DNA from: Lentihominibacter excrementavium
GTDB taxonomy: Bacteria > Bacillota > Clostridia > Peptostreptococcales > Anaerovoracaceae
Reading direction: 5' to 3'
NCBI GenBank assembly: GCA_018715265.1
Contig: DVLX01000026.1
Coordinates: 1-64,000, forward strand
Length of the DNA: 64,000 bases
In this document: positions 9,029-17,315 of the stretch, one piece after another
Layout of the letters: each line of letters starts with the position of its first letter
Position numbering within the stretch: the first letter of the stretch is position 1
Notes under the pieces: model-generated
Database searches by the model: none
Told to the model about the DNA's origin: nothing
Seen by the model: only the letters and a program-made list of their open reading frames with translations
Made by a program: the position numbers and the translations under genes

Positions 9029-11652
9029 AAATACTTTACCTTGACTGCGGAATGGGAGCGGCGGGTGATATGCTGACCGCCGCTCTTTTGGAACTTCTTC
9101 CCGATCCGGACAGTTTCATAGATAAACTAAATTCTATCGGTATCCCAGGAGCACGTTTCGCCAGAGAGTCTTCGATAAAATGCGGTATCACCGGCACACA
9201 CATGTCCGTCACAGTAAACGGAACTGAAGAGGATGAATCAATAACAGGAAATAATCCTTCCGCCCACGGACACGTCACAGACCGGCACGACCATGATGCG
9301 GAACGGCACGAACACCACCACGGAAGAAACGTTTCCGATATAGAGCATATAATCTCAAAGCTCGATATGCCCGAAACTGCAAAGGCGGACGCTATGTCCG
9401 TATACCGTATCATATCCGATGCGGAAAGCAAGGTCCACGGCGTTCCCGTCACCGATATACATTTCCACGAAGTAGGCACGCTGGACGCCATAGCGGACAT
9501 AACCGCAGTTTCCCTGCTCATGAACGAGATCGCACCGGACGAAACGGTTATTTCTCCGATCCACGTCGGAAGCGGTCATGTAAATTGTGCTCACGGCACG
9601 GTTCCTGTCCCTGCCCCTGCCACAGCTCTCATATTGAAGAACATCCCCGCATACGGAGGCAGTATCGAGGGAGAACTCTGCACCCCTACCGGCGCAGCAC
9701 TGCTGAAACATTTCGCTGATCGCTTCGGCAGTATGCCTCCGATGAAAACTTCGGCCATCGGATACGGCATGGGGAAAAAAGACTTTCCGCAGGCGAACTG
9801 TCTGCGTGCAATGCTGGGCGAAACAGCAGAAACAGGATCTGTGAAAAATCACAGCGCTGACAGCGATGATACCGTTCTCGAACTGTCCTGCAATGTGGAT
9901 GATATGACGGCGGAGGCCGTCAGCTTTGCCATGGACCGACTCTTTGACGGCGGTGCTCTGGAAGTCTACACAGCTCCGATAGGTATGAAAAAATCACGCC
10001 CCGGCACACTGATACGAGTAATGTGCCGCGAAAGCGAACGAGAAAATATTATCAGGCTGCTGTTCAAACATACAACTACCATAGGCGTAAGAGAAACCGT
10101 GACCAGAAGACACATTCTCGACAGAAAAATCGAATCCATAGCGACTCCTTACGGCGAAGTGCACCGCAAGATCTCGCACGGGTACGGCGTTTCCCGCATG
10201 AAATACGAATACGACGATCTTTCCCGTATCGCAAAAGAAAACGATCTGTCTCTTGCCGATACAACAAGGCTGGTAGAAAGATACGCCCCCGAGGAGGAAA
10301 AGGACATCAGGCCGCAAAAAGCATCCACCGGCTCAGGGTCTTCGGATACCCCGGCTGATCAGGAACTGTCCGAGACAGAACAAACAGAGCTTGCAGAGAA
10401 AAAACAGCGCCTGGAAAAATATCTAAAAAATCTGGAAAGCGTGGCCGTCGCCTTTTCATCAGGAGTCGATTCCACCTTCCTGCTGAAGACAGCTCACGAT
10501 GTGCTGGGCGAAAAAGCTGCCGCAGTAACTGCATTTTCACCTTCGTTTCCATCAAGAGAATTTGAAGAAGCAAGAACTTTCTGCGAAAAAGAAGGAATAC
10601 GTCATCTCATCGTTGAAGCAGATGTGCTGTCCAACGAAGATTTTGTACGCAGCCCCGAAAACAGATGCTACATATGCAAGCACGATCTTATGTCCAAAAT
10701 CATAGCTGCCGCTGAAGAAAGCGGCTTTTCATACGTTGCCGAGGGGTCCAATATGGATGATCTGGGGGACTACCGTCCCGGACTTGCCGCAATATCGGAA
10801 CTTGATGTCAAAAGCCCCTTAAAAGAAGCAGGGTTGACAAAAAAAGAAATACGCATTCTCTCAAAGGAAACAGGACTTTCCACATGGGACAAGCCATCTT
10901 TTGCCTGCCTCGTTTCCCGCATACCTTACGGAGAGAGGATCACAAATGAAAAACTGGAAATGATAGAGAAAGCCGAACAGGCTCTGCTGGATCTGGGACT
11001 TACGCAGGTGCGCGTACGCATACACGGAGACCCGCAGCAAGGCTTCATCGCAAGGATCGAAACCGAGCCTTCAGATTTCGATAAAATAATTTCGCCGGGA
11101 ATCTCCGAGCACATTTCTCAGTATTTAAAAAGTCTCGGTTTTCTGTACGTTACCCTCGATTTCGGCGGCTATCAGGCGGGAAGCATGAATTTAAACATAA
11201 AAAAAGATATTGAAATAAAAATATTCGACACCCTGCCTGAGTCTGCCTCCAATATCCGCAAAGACGTCTTTATACGGGAACAGAGCTTTTCAGAAGAGTT
11301 CGATGATATCGACAAAACAGCAACGCATCTCGTAGCTTTCCAAAACGGAATCCCTGCAGCAACATGCAGGATATTTGAGGATAACTCCGATCTGCCAGGC
11401 GGAGTTTCTGACGATCTGACATTTATTTTAGGCAGACTGGCCGTGAGAAAAGAATACCGAGGCAAAGGCCTCGGCGCAGATATCATGAAAAAAGCTGAGG
11501 AAACCGCTGCATCAAAAGGAGCCAAGACACTGAAACTTCATGCGCAGTTACAGGCAAAACCATTCTACGAAAAACTCGGCTACAAACCCTTCGGCGAAAT
11601 GGACCGCGAGGAAAATACTCCTCACATCTGGATGCAGAAAACTCTGGTATAG
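9025..11652 (+). CDS. LarC-LarE-GNAT fusion protein (nickel insertion and sulfur transfer in one chain)
   Basis: 875 residues in one uninterrupted frame. Residues 1 to about 425 are LarC, the CTP-dependent nickel insertase: start YLDCGMGAAGDM, a His-rich stretch at about 80-100 that probably binds nickel, then HFHEVGTLDAI and NVDDMTAE. Residues about 455-725 are LarE, the ATP-dependent sulfur transferase: PP-loop SSGVDSTF near 479, RCYICK, and C628 in PSFACLVSRIP, matching the sacrificial cysteine of single-Cys LarE proteins. Residues about 731-875 are a GNAT acetyltransferase (ElaA-like) with acetyl-CoA motif YRGKGLG. A charged linker (about 426-455) joins LarC to LarE. In L. plantarum these are separate genes. 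No frameshift is needed for full-length LarC here. Confidence 0.93.
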   Translation: MKILYLDCGMGAAGDMLTAALLELLPDPDSFIDKLNSIGIPGARFARESSIKCGITGTHMSVTVNGTEEDESITGNNPSAHGHVTDRHDHDAERHEHHHGRNVSDIEHIISKLDMPETAKADAMSVYRIISDAESKVHGVPVTDIHFHEVGTLDAIADITAVSLLMNEIAPDETVISPIHVGSGHVNCAHGTVPVPAPATALILKNIPAYGGSIEGELCTPTGAALLKHFADRFGSMPPMKTSAIGYGMGKKDFPQANCLRAMLGETAETGSVKNHSADSDDTVLELSCNVDDMTAEAVSFAMDRLFDGGALEVYTAPIGMKKSRPGTLIRVMCRESERENIIRLLFKHTTTIGVRETVTRRHILDRKIESIATPYGEVHRKISHGYGVSRMKYEYDDLSRIAKENDLSLADTTRLVERYAPEEEKDIRPQKASTGSGSSDTPADQELSETEQTELAEKKQRLEKYLKNLESVAVAFSSGVDSTFLLKTAHDVLGEKAAAVTAFSPSFPSREFEEARTFCEKEGIRHLIVEADVLSNEDFVRSPENRCYICKHDLMSKIIAAAEESGFSYVAEGSNMDDLGDYRPGLAAISELDVKSPLKEAGLTKKEIRILSKETGLSTWDKPSFACLVSRIPYGERITNEKLEMIEKAEQALLDLGLTQVRVRIHGDPQQGFIARIETEPSDFDKIISPGISEHISQYLKSLGFLYVTLDFGGYQAGSMNLNIKKDIEIKIFDTLPESASNIRKDVFIREQSFSEEFDDIDKTATHLVAFQNGIPAATCRIFEDNSDLPGGVSDDLTFILGRLAVRKEYRGKGLGADIMKKAEETAASKGAKTLKLHAQLQAKPFYEKLGYKPFGEMDREENTPHIWMQKTLV

Positions 11653-11726
11653 CAGCCTGCGAATATTCTTTTAACGCCGATAAAATCAAGAAAAAATTTT
11701 CCCATACCTTCCAAAAATCACAAACT

Positions 11727-11762
11727 GCCCGTCTGAATACTCATTCAGACGGGCCGCTTTTA
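11727..11762 (+). terminator. lar operon terminator
   Basis: Twelve-base perfect stem (11727-11738 with 11743-11754), four-base loop, then CGCTTTTATT. Confidence 0.9.
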
Positions 11763-11763
11763 T

Positions 11764-12024
11764 TCAATTCCCCTTTTTTCTCTGCCGCACACACTCACTG
11801 AGCAGGTATTCTATCTGCCCGTTGATGGAGCGGAAATCCTCTTCCGCCCAGGCGGCTATTTCATTCCACAGACTCGGAGACAAACGCACTACCATCTGTT
11901 TCTTCGTCTTTTCTTTATCTTTTATGGCTTTCTCCTTTTTCTTTATCTCATCTTCGAGGGATTTAAGCTTTTCAAGGCGCTCCCTGAGCTTTTCCTCTTT
12001 ATTGTCCATATCATCGAAACTCAT
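11764..12024 (-). CDS. Ribbon-helix-helix (Arc-type) DNA-binding protein with N-terminal coiled coil
   Basis: 86 residues from ATG 12024. Residues about 5-45 are a highly charged coiled coil; the C-terminal half is an Arc/CopG-type ribbon-helix-helix domain (QMVVRLSPSLWNEI strand and helix, then FRSINGQIEYLLSECV). It is downstream of the SPFH gene and probably cotranscribed. A run of nine G on the minus strand (12044-12036) lies 11 bases before the ATG and is the only thing like a ribosome binding site. A GTG at 12048 would start a longer form reading through the G run. Likely a repressor of its own operon (see palindromes at 13183-13201); that is inference. Confidence 0.85.
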   Translation of the reverse strand: MSFDDMDNKEEKLRERLEKLKSLEDEIKKKEKAIKDKEKTKKQMVVRLSPSLWNEIAAWAEEDFRSINGQIEYLLSECVRQRKKGN

Positions 12025-12058
12025 GAGATGTTCTACCCCCCCCCGCACAAAATTTATT

Positions 12059-13075
12059 TTAATATAGACTTCCGCTGTTTACTATAGGCTGCGCTTCCTT
12101 ATCTCCGCAGAGAACTACGAGAAGGTTGGATACCATCGCCGCCTTTCTCTCATCATCCAGAAGCACCAGATCATCTCTTTCCAGCTTATCGAGCGCCATA
12201 TGCACCATGCCTACCGCACCTTCAACGATCTTTTCCCTTGCAGCTATAGTTGCCGTTGCCTGCTGTCTCTTGAGCATTGCTGCTGCTATCTCTTCGGAGT
12301 ACGCAAGGTGTGTTATCCTTACTTCTATTATCTCTATACCTGCGTCATCAGCCTTTTCCTGGAGAGCTGATTTCATCTTTTCGGCGATCTCAAAGCTTGA
12401 TCCTCTGAGAGTCATTTCATCGTCATCGCCTTCCATGCTGTCGTAAGGATAAAGTCTTGCCAGATTCCTTATGGTCGAATCGCACTGTATCGACAGATAT
12501 TCCGAATAATTTTCTACGTTGAACACAGCTTTTGTAGGATTAACGACTTTCCAGATAACCACTGATCCTATTATAACAGGATTTCCCTGGACATCGTTTA
12601 CTTTCTGCTGAGCATTATTGAGCGTCATCGTCTTTGTGGAAACTTTTTTACTTACCTTCGGCTTTGAAGTTTTCGCATTCTTCTTGCCGCTTTCCATAAG
12701 CTCCGCCGTTATCTCTTCGCTGAATGATGATGCGGACGGATTAAAGGCTGTGCAGAACGGATTTACGAAGTAAAAACCGTCTTTCTTTATCGTTCCGTAG
12801 TATTTACCGAAAAGGGTGAGAACGAGAGCTTCGTTCGGATTCAGTATCTTAAGGCCGCCCATGAGTATAAAGCAGAGTATCATAAGCAGCACTCCTGCCG
12901 TTATCAATACTGCCGCCATCCCGGAGGAAGACGAGGATGCCCATATCCCGGCTATTATAAGGAATACCCCCGCTAATATCCCCACGATGGAAAGTATCAG
13001 CATCAGCATTCCCGATGCCGGATTGAGATTTTTTTCAACTACATTGTTTTTCATGTTTTCCATTTCTTTTCCCAT
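12059..13075 (-). CDS. SPFH/band 7 domain membrane protein
   Basis: 338 residues. Two hydrophobic segments near the N-terminus (about 20-75, rich in Ala/Ile/Ser) are followed by the SPFH domain starting at NPNEALVLTLFGKYYGT, with the conserved NPTKAVFNVENY and IIEVRITHLAYSEEIAAAML pattern and a C-terminal Ala/Gln-rich helix. Such proteins oligomerise at membranes in lipid microdomains or act as protease scaffolds; the partner here is unknown. The start at 13075 follows AGAGGTAG; ATG 13090 has no binding site. The partner gene downstream encodes the ribbon-helix-helix protein. The promoter carries two phased palindromes. Confidence 0.9.
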   Translation of the reverse strand: MGKEMENMKNNVVEKNLNPASGMLMLILSIVGILAGVFLIIAGIWASSSSSGMAAVLITAGVLLMILCFILMGGLKILNPNEALVLTLFGKYYGTIKKDGFYFVNPFCTAFNPSASSFSEEITAELMESGKKNAKTSKPKVSKKVSTKTMTLNNAQQKVNDVQGNPVIIGSVVIWKVVNPTKAVFNVENYSEYLSIQCDSTIRNLARLYPYDSMEGDDDEMTLRGSSFEIAEKMKSALQEKADDAGIEIIEVRITHLAYSEEIAAAMLKRQQATATIAAREKIVEGAVGMVHMALDKLERDDLVLLDDERKAAMVSNLLVVLCGDKEAQPIVNSGSLY

Positions 13076-13182
13076 TTTTCTACCTCTCATTTTTTATTTT
13101 GACTATATTTATATTCGCTGTACGCGCAATTCACGATACGGCCGTTTACTTTTCCTGCATGTGCGGCAGGTTTTGTTTTGTT

Positions 13183-13201
13183 TGATATCATTTTGATATC
13201 A
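13183..13201. promoter_or_regulatory. Tandem TGATATCA palindromes, probable operator
   Basis: Two perfect 8-base palindromes TGATATCA (13183-13190 and 13194-13201), 11 bases apart centre to centre, directly downstream of the -10 element of the SPFH promoter. Same-face tandem short repeats are the usual target form of ribbon-helix-helix repressors, and one is encoded in this operon. Confidence 0.65.
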
Positions 13202-13203
13202 CT

Positions 13204-13231
13204 ATTATATCTTATAGAATCTTTTTGTCAA
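13204..13231 (-). promoter_or_regulatory. Promoter of the SPFH/RHH operon
   Basis: Minus strand TTGACA (13231-13226), 16-base spacer, TATAAT (13209-13204): consensus sigma-A promoter, with the operator palindromes at the start site. The leader to the SPFH ATG is about 125 bases. Confidence 0.88.
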
Positions 13232-13564
13232 TAGCCCTATTTAATGCTTCACGATGTTTTTATGCTGTACGGCCGTCTGATCTCCCAGGATACTGCCATA
13301 CAGCAGCAAACAAATAATATAAAACAATAAAAAAGTCCAACGATCCCGGCATTTGCCGTGAAATCATCGGACTTTGCTTTTTATATACCCCTCAGTATCT
13401 GCACTGTGTCATCGTAAACGCCCTAAAATAACTGCTTTACGATATTCTCGGCAAAAAATCCTCCAAAGCCTTAACAAAAACTTTCCGCAAGAGCTTTTCA
13501 AAATGATCTTTCCCGAAAACGGCTCAAAATGAGTCAATGCAGTCTGAATATATTGTAAAGTCTG
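13232..13564 (-). terminator. Intergenic stretch with terminator of the acetoacetate-decarboxylase-like gene
   Basis: About 330 bases without a gene. A hairpin at 13332-13375 (AAAGTCC/GGACTTT outer stem, GGC/GCC inner) followed by TTTTTTATT on the minus strand ends the gene at 13565; the other side has CTTTTT so it may work both ways. A further inverted repeat TGCTGTA/TACAGCA (13263-13269, 13299-13305) has no U-run and no assigned role. Nothing else is seen between 13380 and 13564. Confidence 0.72.
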
Positions 13565-14410
13565 CTATCGCAGCCTGTAGCTGTGCATATAATCGCACGG
13601 CTCACTGTAAAGTATATGCTGTGCGCCCAGATATTTTCTTATCTCCAGATCAGCAAGACCCTTGCCGACTCTGTAATACGTAGGCATGTCTTCCCATTCA
13701 GGCTCATAGAACTTCACACTGCCCTTGCAGAACTTGGACTGAGGAGCCTTTATCTCCCACTTGTAGTCTGCCGGTTTCTCCCACTTCTTAGGGTTGAATA
13801 CAGGATATGCCACATCCGGTACTGTGATATCGTCTACCGACGGAATGTATCTGTAATTCATCTTGCCCTGGCTCTGAGCTGCAAGCTTCATCATCCTGTC
13901 AGGATCTTCAGCAGGTTTGTTTACATCTATCTGAAGCTTCATGAAAGGGAAATCCCAGCTGTATGCTTTCGCTGTGTATATACCTTCATAATGTGTAAAC
14001 CTTGGAATATCAGCGTATATCTTACTGTACCCTATACCGTCTCTTCCCGCTACGATAGGATCTGCATGGTTTTCGAACATTACGAGGATCAGGTCTCCGT
14101 CCAGTTCATCTCTTTCGCCTTTAAAATGCACCGGCGTAGAGATATTTATGAGGCTGTAGGTATGTCCCGCAAGCCAGCCTATATTGGCGAATTCGCACAC
14201 CTGAACACTGACAACAGGTTCGTTTGAAGTAAATCCCTCAGGAAGCAGAGCCACTATCTGATCGGGATTAGTTTCAAATGAAACTCCGAGGCATTCCACA
14301 TCAGCAGGCTGATGAAGTATCCTCTCTCCCTGCATATTCTGCATAGTAGTCGTAGGGCCGAAAAATACCGGCTGCATATAGAATTTATCTTTTTCAAACT
14401 TAAACGACAT
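13565..14410 (-). CDS. Acetoacetate decarboxylase-like protein
   Basis: 281 residues of the acetoacetate decarboxylase superfamily. True decarboxylases form a Schiff base on a Lys in a GxPKK context, the second Lys lowering the pKa of the first. Here the matching segment is GRDGIGYSKI, with one Lys (K130), the Pro replaced by Ser and the second Lys by Ile. It may be a decarboxylase with altered chemistry or one of the superfamily members that do aldol or hydratase reactions. GAGGAGTGG precedes ATG 14410. Monocistronic, with its own promoter and terminator. Confidence 0.82.
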   Translation of the reverse strand: MSFKFEKDKFYMQPVFFGPTTTMQNMQGERILHQPADVECLGVSFETNPDQIVALLPEGFTSNEPVVSVQVCEFANIGWLAGHTYSLINISTPVHFKGERDELDGDLILVMFENHADPIVAGRDGIGYSKIYADIPRFTHYEGIYTAKAYSWDFPFMKLQIDVNKPAEDPDRMMKLAAQSQGKMNYRYIPSVDDITVPDVAYPVFNPKKWEKPADYKWEIKAPQSKFCKGSVKFYEPEWEDMPTYYRVGKGLADLEIRKYLGAQHILYSEPCDYMHSYRLR

Positions 14411-14473
14411 GATACCACTCCTCTCTGTTCAACAAAACATCTTGAAAGAAATCGTTTATCTTTTAACAATCCT

Positions 14474-14501
14474 ATTATAACTCTTTGTATACAGAATTCA
14501 A
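14474..14501 (-). promoter_or_regulatory. Promoter of the acetoacetate-decarboxylase-like gene
   Basis: Minus strand TTGAAT (14501-14496), 16-base spacer, TATAAT (14479-14474). Confidence 0.75.
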
Positions 14502-14562
14502 TATCCAAAATATGTTTTTTTAATGTTTTTTTGATGATACTTCCGATCTTTTTACGCCAAAA

Positions 14563-14598
14563 TAAAAGTCCCGGTTTTCACAAAAGAAAACCGGGACT
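14563..14598 (-). terminator. Terminator of the sortase gene
   Basis: Thirteen-base perfect stem (14598-14586 with 14579-14567, AGTCCCGGTTTTC arm), six-base loop, then TTTATT on the minus strand. Confidence 0.9.
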
Positions 14599-14629
14599 GC
14601 TTAAAATCCGCGTACTTATGTCAGTTTCC

Positions 14630-15403
14630 TCACTGAGGTGTGACCTGCTTTGCATCGGTACGCCTGCCGACTACAAAGAACCTTCCGTCTTCATCTTCAT
14701 TGGTGCACGTAGAAAGCGTCACCAGCTGATCTCCGTATTCAGGCTCTACTCCTGTATCGTAAAGGGAAAGACCTTTCACTCCATCAACGAATTCATTGAA
14801 ATCCTCTTCAGAAGTTATGCCTGCATACTGATAGTACTTGAATTCTCCGGAATTTTCAGGATATATCCTGGAATATCCCACTGCCACTATCTCGTATGTA
14901 CCCTGGCCGCCTTTATATATGGTGTCGAATTTGAAAGTCTTGTGGCTCTGATAAAAGCTCTCATCATCATAATCCAGCAGATCGTGGAACATGGTGCCGT
15001 TTTTCATATTATGTCCATATATAAAGAAATTTGAAGTCGGCACAAAAATGTCGCTGGAGGCATCCATGAACGGTGTTCCTGAAGTTGCATGCTCCTTGTT
15101 GAAGTCGCGTCTCAGATAGTATTCCGGATCATCAGGCGTCCACATGACCGGATAATCTATCTTTGTGCCGTCCATCTGTATCCAGCCTATTATATCTCCG
15201 TTTTTGAGATAGAGATCGACGTACTTTCCTATTACCGTACCCTTGTCAGTCTCCATATCTTCCCGCTGTGTTTTCAGCTTTGCCAGATCTTCAAGCGCCT
15301 GCTGCTCACGCATTCCCGTCAGGAAATAGTTGAGCAGAGTTCCCGCAGCTCCGAGAAACACTATTATACATATTACTAAAATTATCTTTCTTCCTAAGCT
15401 CAT
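14630..15403 (-). CDS. Class B sortase
   Basis: 257 residues. A membrane anchor (residues about 6-28) is followed by a sortase domain with catalytic H131 (YGHNM), C233 (LSTC) and R241. Sortases cleave a C-terminal sorting signal and link surface proteins to peptidoglycan; class B enzymes often serve iron-uptake or pilus substrates. No protein with a clear sorting signal is encoded in the window, so the substrate must be elsewhere. The gene stands alone with its own terminator. Confidence 0.94.
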   Translation of the reverse strand: MSLGRKIILVICIIVFLGAAGTLLNYFLTGMREQQALEDLAKLKTQREDMETDKGTVIGKYVDLYLKNGDIIGWIQMDGTKIDYPVMWTPDDPEYYLRRDFNKEHATSGTPFMDASSDIFVPTSNFFIYGHNMKNGTMFHDLLDYDDESFYQSHKTFKFDTIYKGGQGTYEIVAVGYSRIYPENSGEFKYYQYAGITSEEDFNEFVDGVKGLSLYDTGVEPEYGDQLVTLSTCTNEDEDGRFFVVGRRTDAKQVTPQ

Positions 15404-15466
15404 AGTCTTTTTCCCTTTTTGAACAATCAGGTAATCGAGTGAATATCATCTTCTTCACTGCTTTTC

Positions 15467-15889
15467 TTACAGGTCTTTCGGCTCTACAAGCTCAACGTCA
15501 TTAGCTTTCAGTATTTCTTCAGCTTTCTTTTCATCGCTCACCTTCATCATGATGAGCGCCTTGCCTTCATCGGATTTGATAGTCGAATAAATGTAATTCA
15601 CCGCTATGCCTTCACCTGCAAGTATCTTGAGGATACGGTGAAGTCCGCCCGGTTTGTCTTCAAGCGATACTCCTATGACCTCTGTGATGCTCGCTGAAAA
15701 ACCTTTTTCAACAAGGATCCTGACCATGGCTTCCGGATCTTCCACTATGCATCGAAGTATGCCGAAATCAACTGTTTCTGCGATGGTACATGCTTTGAGA
15801 TCGATGTTGTTTTCCAAGAGTATGCCGGTGATATCCGCCAATCTTCCCACTGTATTTTCAACAAATACAGAAACCTGCTTTACTACCAT
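15467..15889 (-). CDS. ACT domain protein (two ACT domains)
   Basis: 140 residues made of two ACT domains (about 4-65 and 70-138; QVSVFVENTVGRLADI starts the first and EDKPGGLHRIL lies in the second). It is a small-molecule sensor, probably binding an amino acid. It is last in the iorA-iorB-paaK-ACT operon, 11 bases after paaK. The combination of this type of protein with paaK and ior is common in anaerobes and suggests a sensor for aromatic or branched-chain amino acids. No catalytic or DNA-binding domain is present. Confidence 0.88.
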   Translation of the reverse strand: MVVKQVSVFVENTVGRLADITGILLENNIDLKACTIAETVDFGILRCIVEDPEAMVRILVEKGFSASITEVIGVSLEDKPGGLHRILKILAGEGIAVNYIYSTIKSDEGKALIMMKVSDEKKAEEILKANDVELVEPKDL

Positions 15890-15900
15890 TTGAATCCTCC

Positions 15901-17199
15901 TTACAGTTTTCTCGTATCCTGAACTCTAACTGCTTTTCCTTCACTTCTCGGCAGTGTTCCTTCATTGAGAAGCCTTACTTTGCAGCCGATACCCAGCATA
16001 TCTCTGAGCGCATGTTCTATCCTGCCTCTGAGTTCTTCAACAAATGAAATGTTATCTATCGCAAGGCCTTCTGCAAGCTCTACGCCGAGTTCAAAAGTAT
16101 CTGTATTGTGTTCTCTTCCAACGTATAACATATAGTTCATCGTAAGTTCGCTGAACTTGGCTATTACCGTTTCTACCTGTGAAGGGAATACATTGACCCC
16201 TCTGATTATGAGCATATCGTCTGTACGTCCGAACACTCGGCTCATCCTTACCGTCGTTCTTCCGCAGGCACACTTTTCTCTCATGAGATAGCATATGTCT
16301 CTCGTCCTGTATCTTATGAGAGGCATTCCTTCTTTGCCGAGGGTGGTTATTACCAGCTCTCCCTTTTCTCCGTCAGGAAGCACTTCGAGAGTTTCAGGAT
16401 CTATTATTTCAGCATAGAAATAGTCTTCCTGTATGTGCATTCCGTTGTTTTCACTGCAGCTTGTCGATACTCCCGGACCCATTATCTCAGACAGCCCGTA
16501 TATATCATGAGCTTTTATTCCCAGACCTGATTCTATCTGGTCTCTCATTCCCTGAGTCCAAGGCTCTGCTCCGAACACACCTGCTGAAAGCTTGAGTTCA
16601 TCAGGCGCTATACCTGCCTTTCTGACACCTTCAGCTATCGTAAGAGCATATGAAGGAGTGCAGCAGAGTATGTCGCTTTTCATATCCTTTAAGAACATTA
16701 CCTGCTTCTGAGTGTTTCCGCTGCTCATAGGTATTACCGTCGATCCTATGGTTTCCGCACCTATGTGGGCTCCAAGACCTCCTGTGAAAAGTCCGTAACC
16801 ATACGAAACGTGTACTACGGATTCAGGAGTAGCTCCCGCCATGGTAAGACCTCTTGCAACACATTCTCCCCACATTTCCAGGTCATTTCTCGTGTATCCG
16901 GCGATCTTAGGCTTTCCTGTAGTTCCCGAAGATGCGTGAATCCTTACGATATCCTTTTTAGGCATAGCGAAAAGGCCTGTCGGATAATTGTCCGCCAGAT
17001 CTTCCTTGCTGTTGAACGGAAGCCTGGTTATATCTTCAAGGCTCTGGATGTCTTCCGGCTTCACGCCGAGTTCATCCATCTTTTTTCTGTACGGAGCTAC
17101 ATTTTCATATACATGCTTAACTGTTTTCTTGAGTTTTTCAAGCTGTACAGTCCGCATGGTCTCACGGTCTGCACATTCCATTTTCTCGTTCCAAATCAT
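15901..17199 (-). CDS. paaK: Phenylacetate-CoA ligase-type adenylating enzyme
   Basis: 432 residues, family-normal when started at 17199 (MIWNEKMECADRE; AAAGGAAAA upstream); the open frame extends 32 codons further but without support. Adenylate-forming motifs: HASSGTTGKPK (P-loop), YGLSEIMGPG, and RTRDI for the A8 hinge region. It converts aryl acids such as phenylacetate or indoleacetate to CoA esters with ATP, or may work in reverse for ATP gain. Downstream of iorAB, whose products are aryl-acetyl-CoA, it would close the aromatic amino-acid fermentation route. Confidence 0.92.
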   Translation of the reverse strand: MIWNEKMECADRETMRTVQLEKLKKTVKHVYENVAPYRKKMDELGVKPEDIQSLEDITRLPFNSKEDLADNYPTGLFAMPKKDIVRIHASSGTTGKPKIAGYTRNDLEMWGECVARGLTMAGATPESVVHVSYGYGLFTGGLGAHIGAETIGSTVIPMSSGNTQKQVMFLKDMKSDILCCTPSYALTIAEGVRKAGIAPDELKLSAGVFGAEPWTQGMRDQIESGLGIKAHDIYGLSEIMGPGVSTSCSENNGMHIQEDYFYAEIIDPETLEVLPDGEKGELVITTLGKEGMPLIRYRTRDICYLMREKCACGRTTVRMSRVFGRTDDMLIIRGVNVFPSQVETVIAKFSELTMNYMLYVGREHNTDTFELGVELAEGLAIDNISFVEELRGRIEHALRDMLGIGCKVRLLNEGTLPRSEGKAVRVQDTRKL

Positions 17200-17315
17200 A
17201 TACGTTATTTTCCTTTCGATTTTTTCATATATTTCAGGCTGCATAATATCTGTCAGCAGTCCTGTATATGTCTTTTTATCATGGGTATGACCCATCGTAT
17301 GCGGTCTCCCGGATC

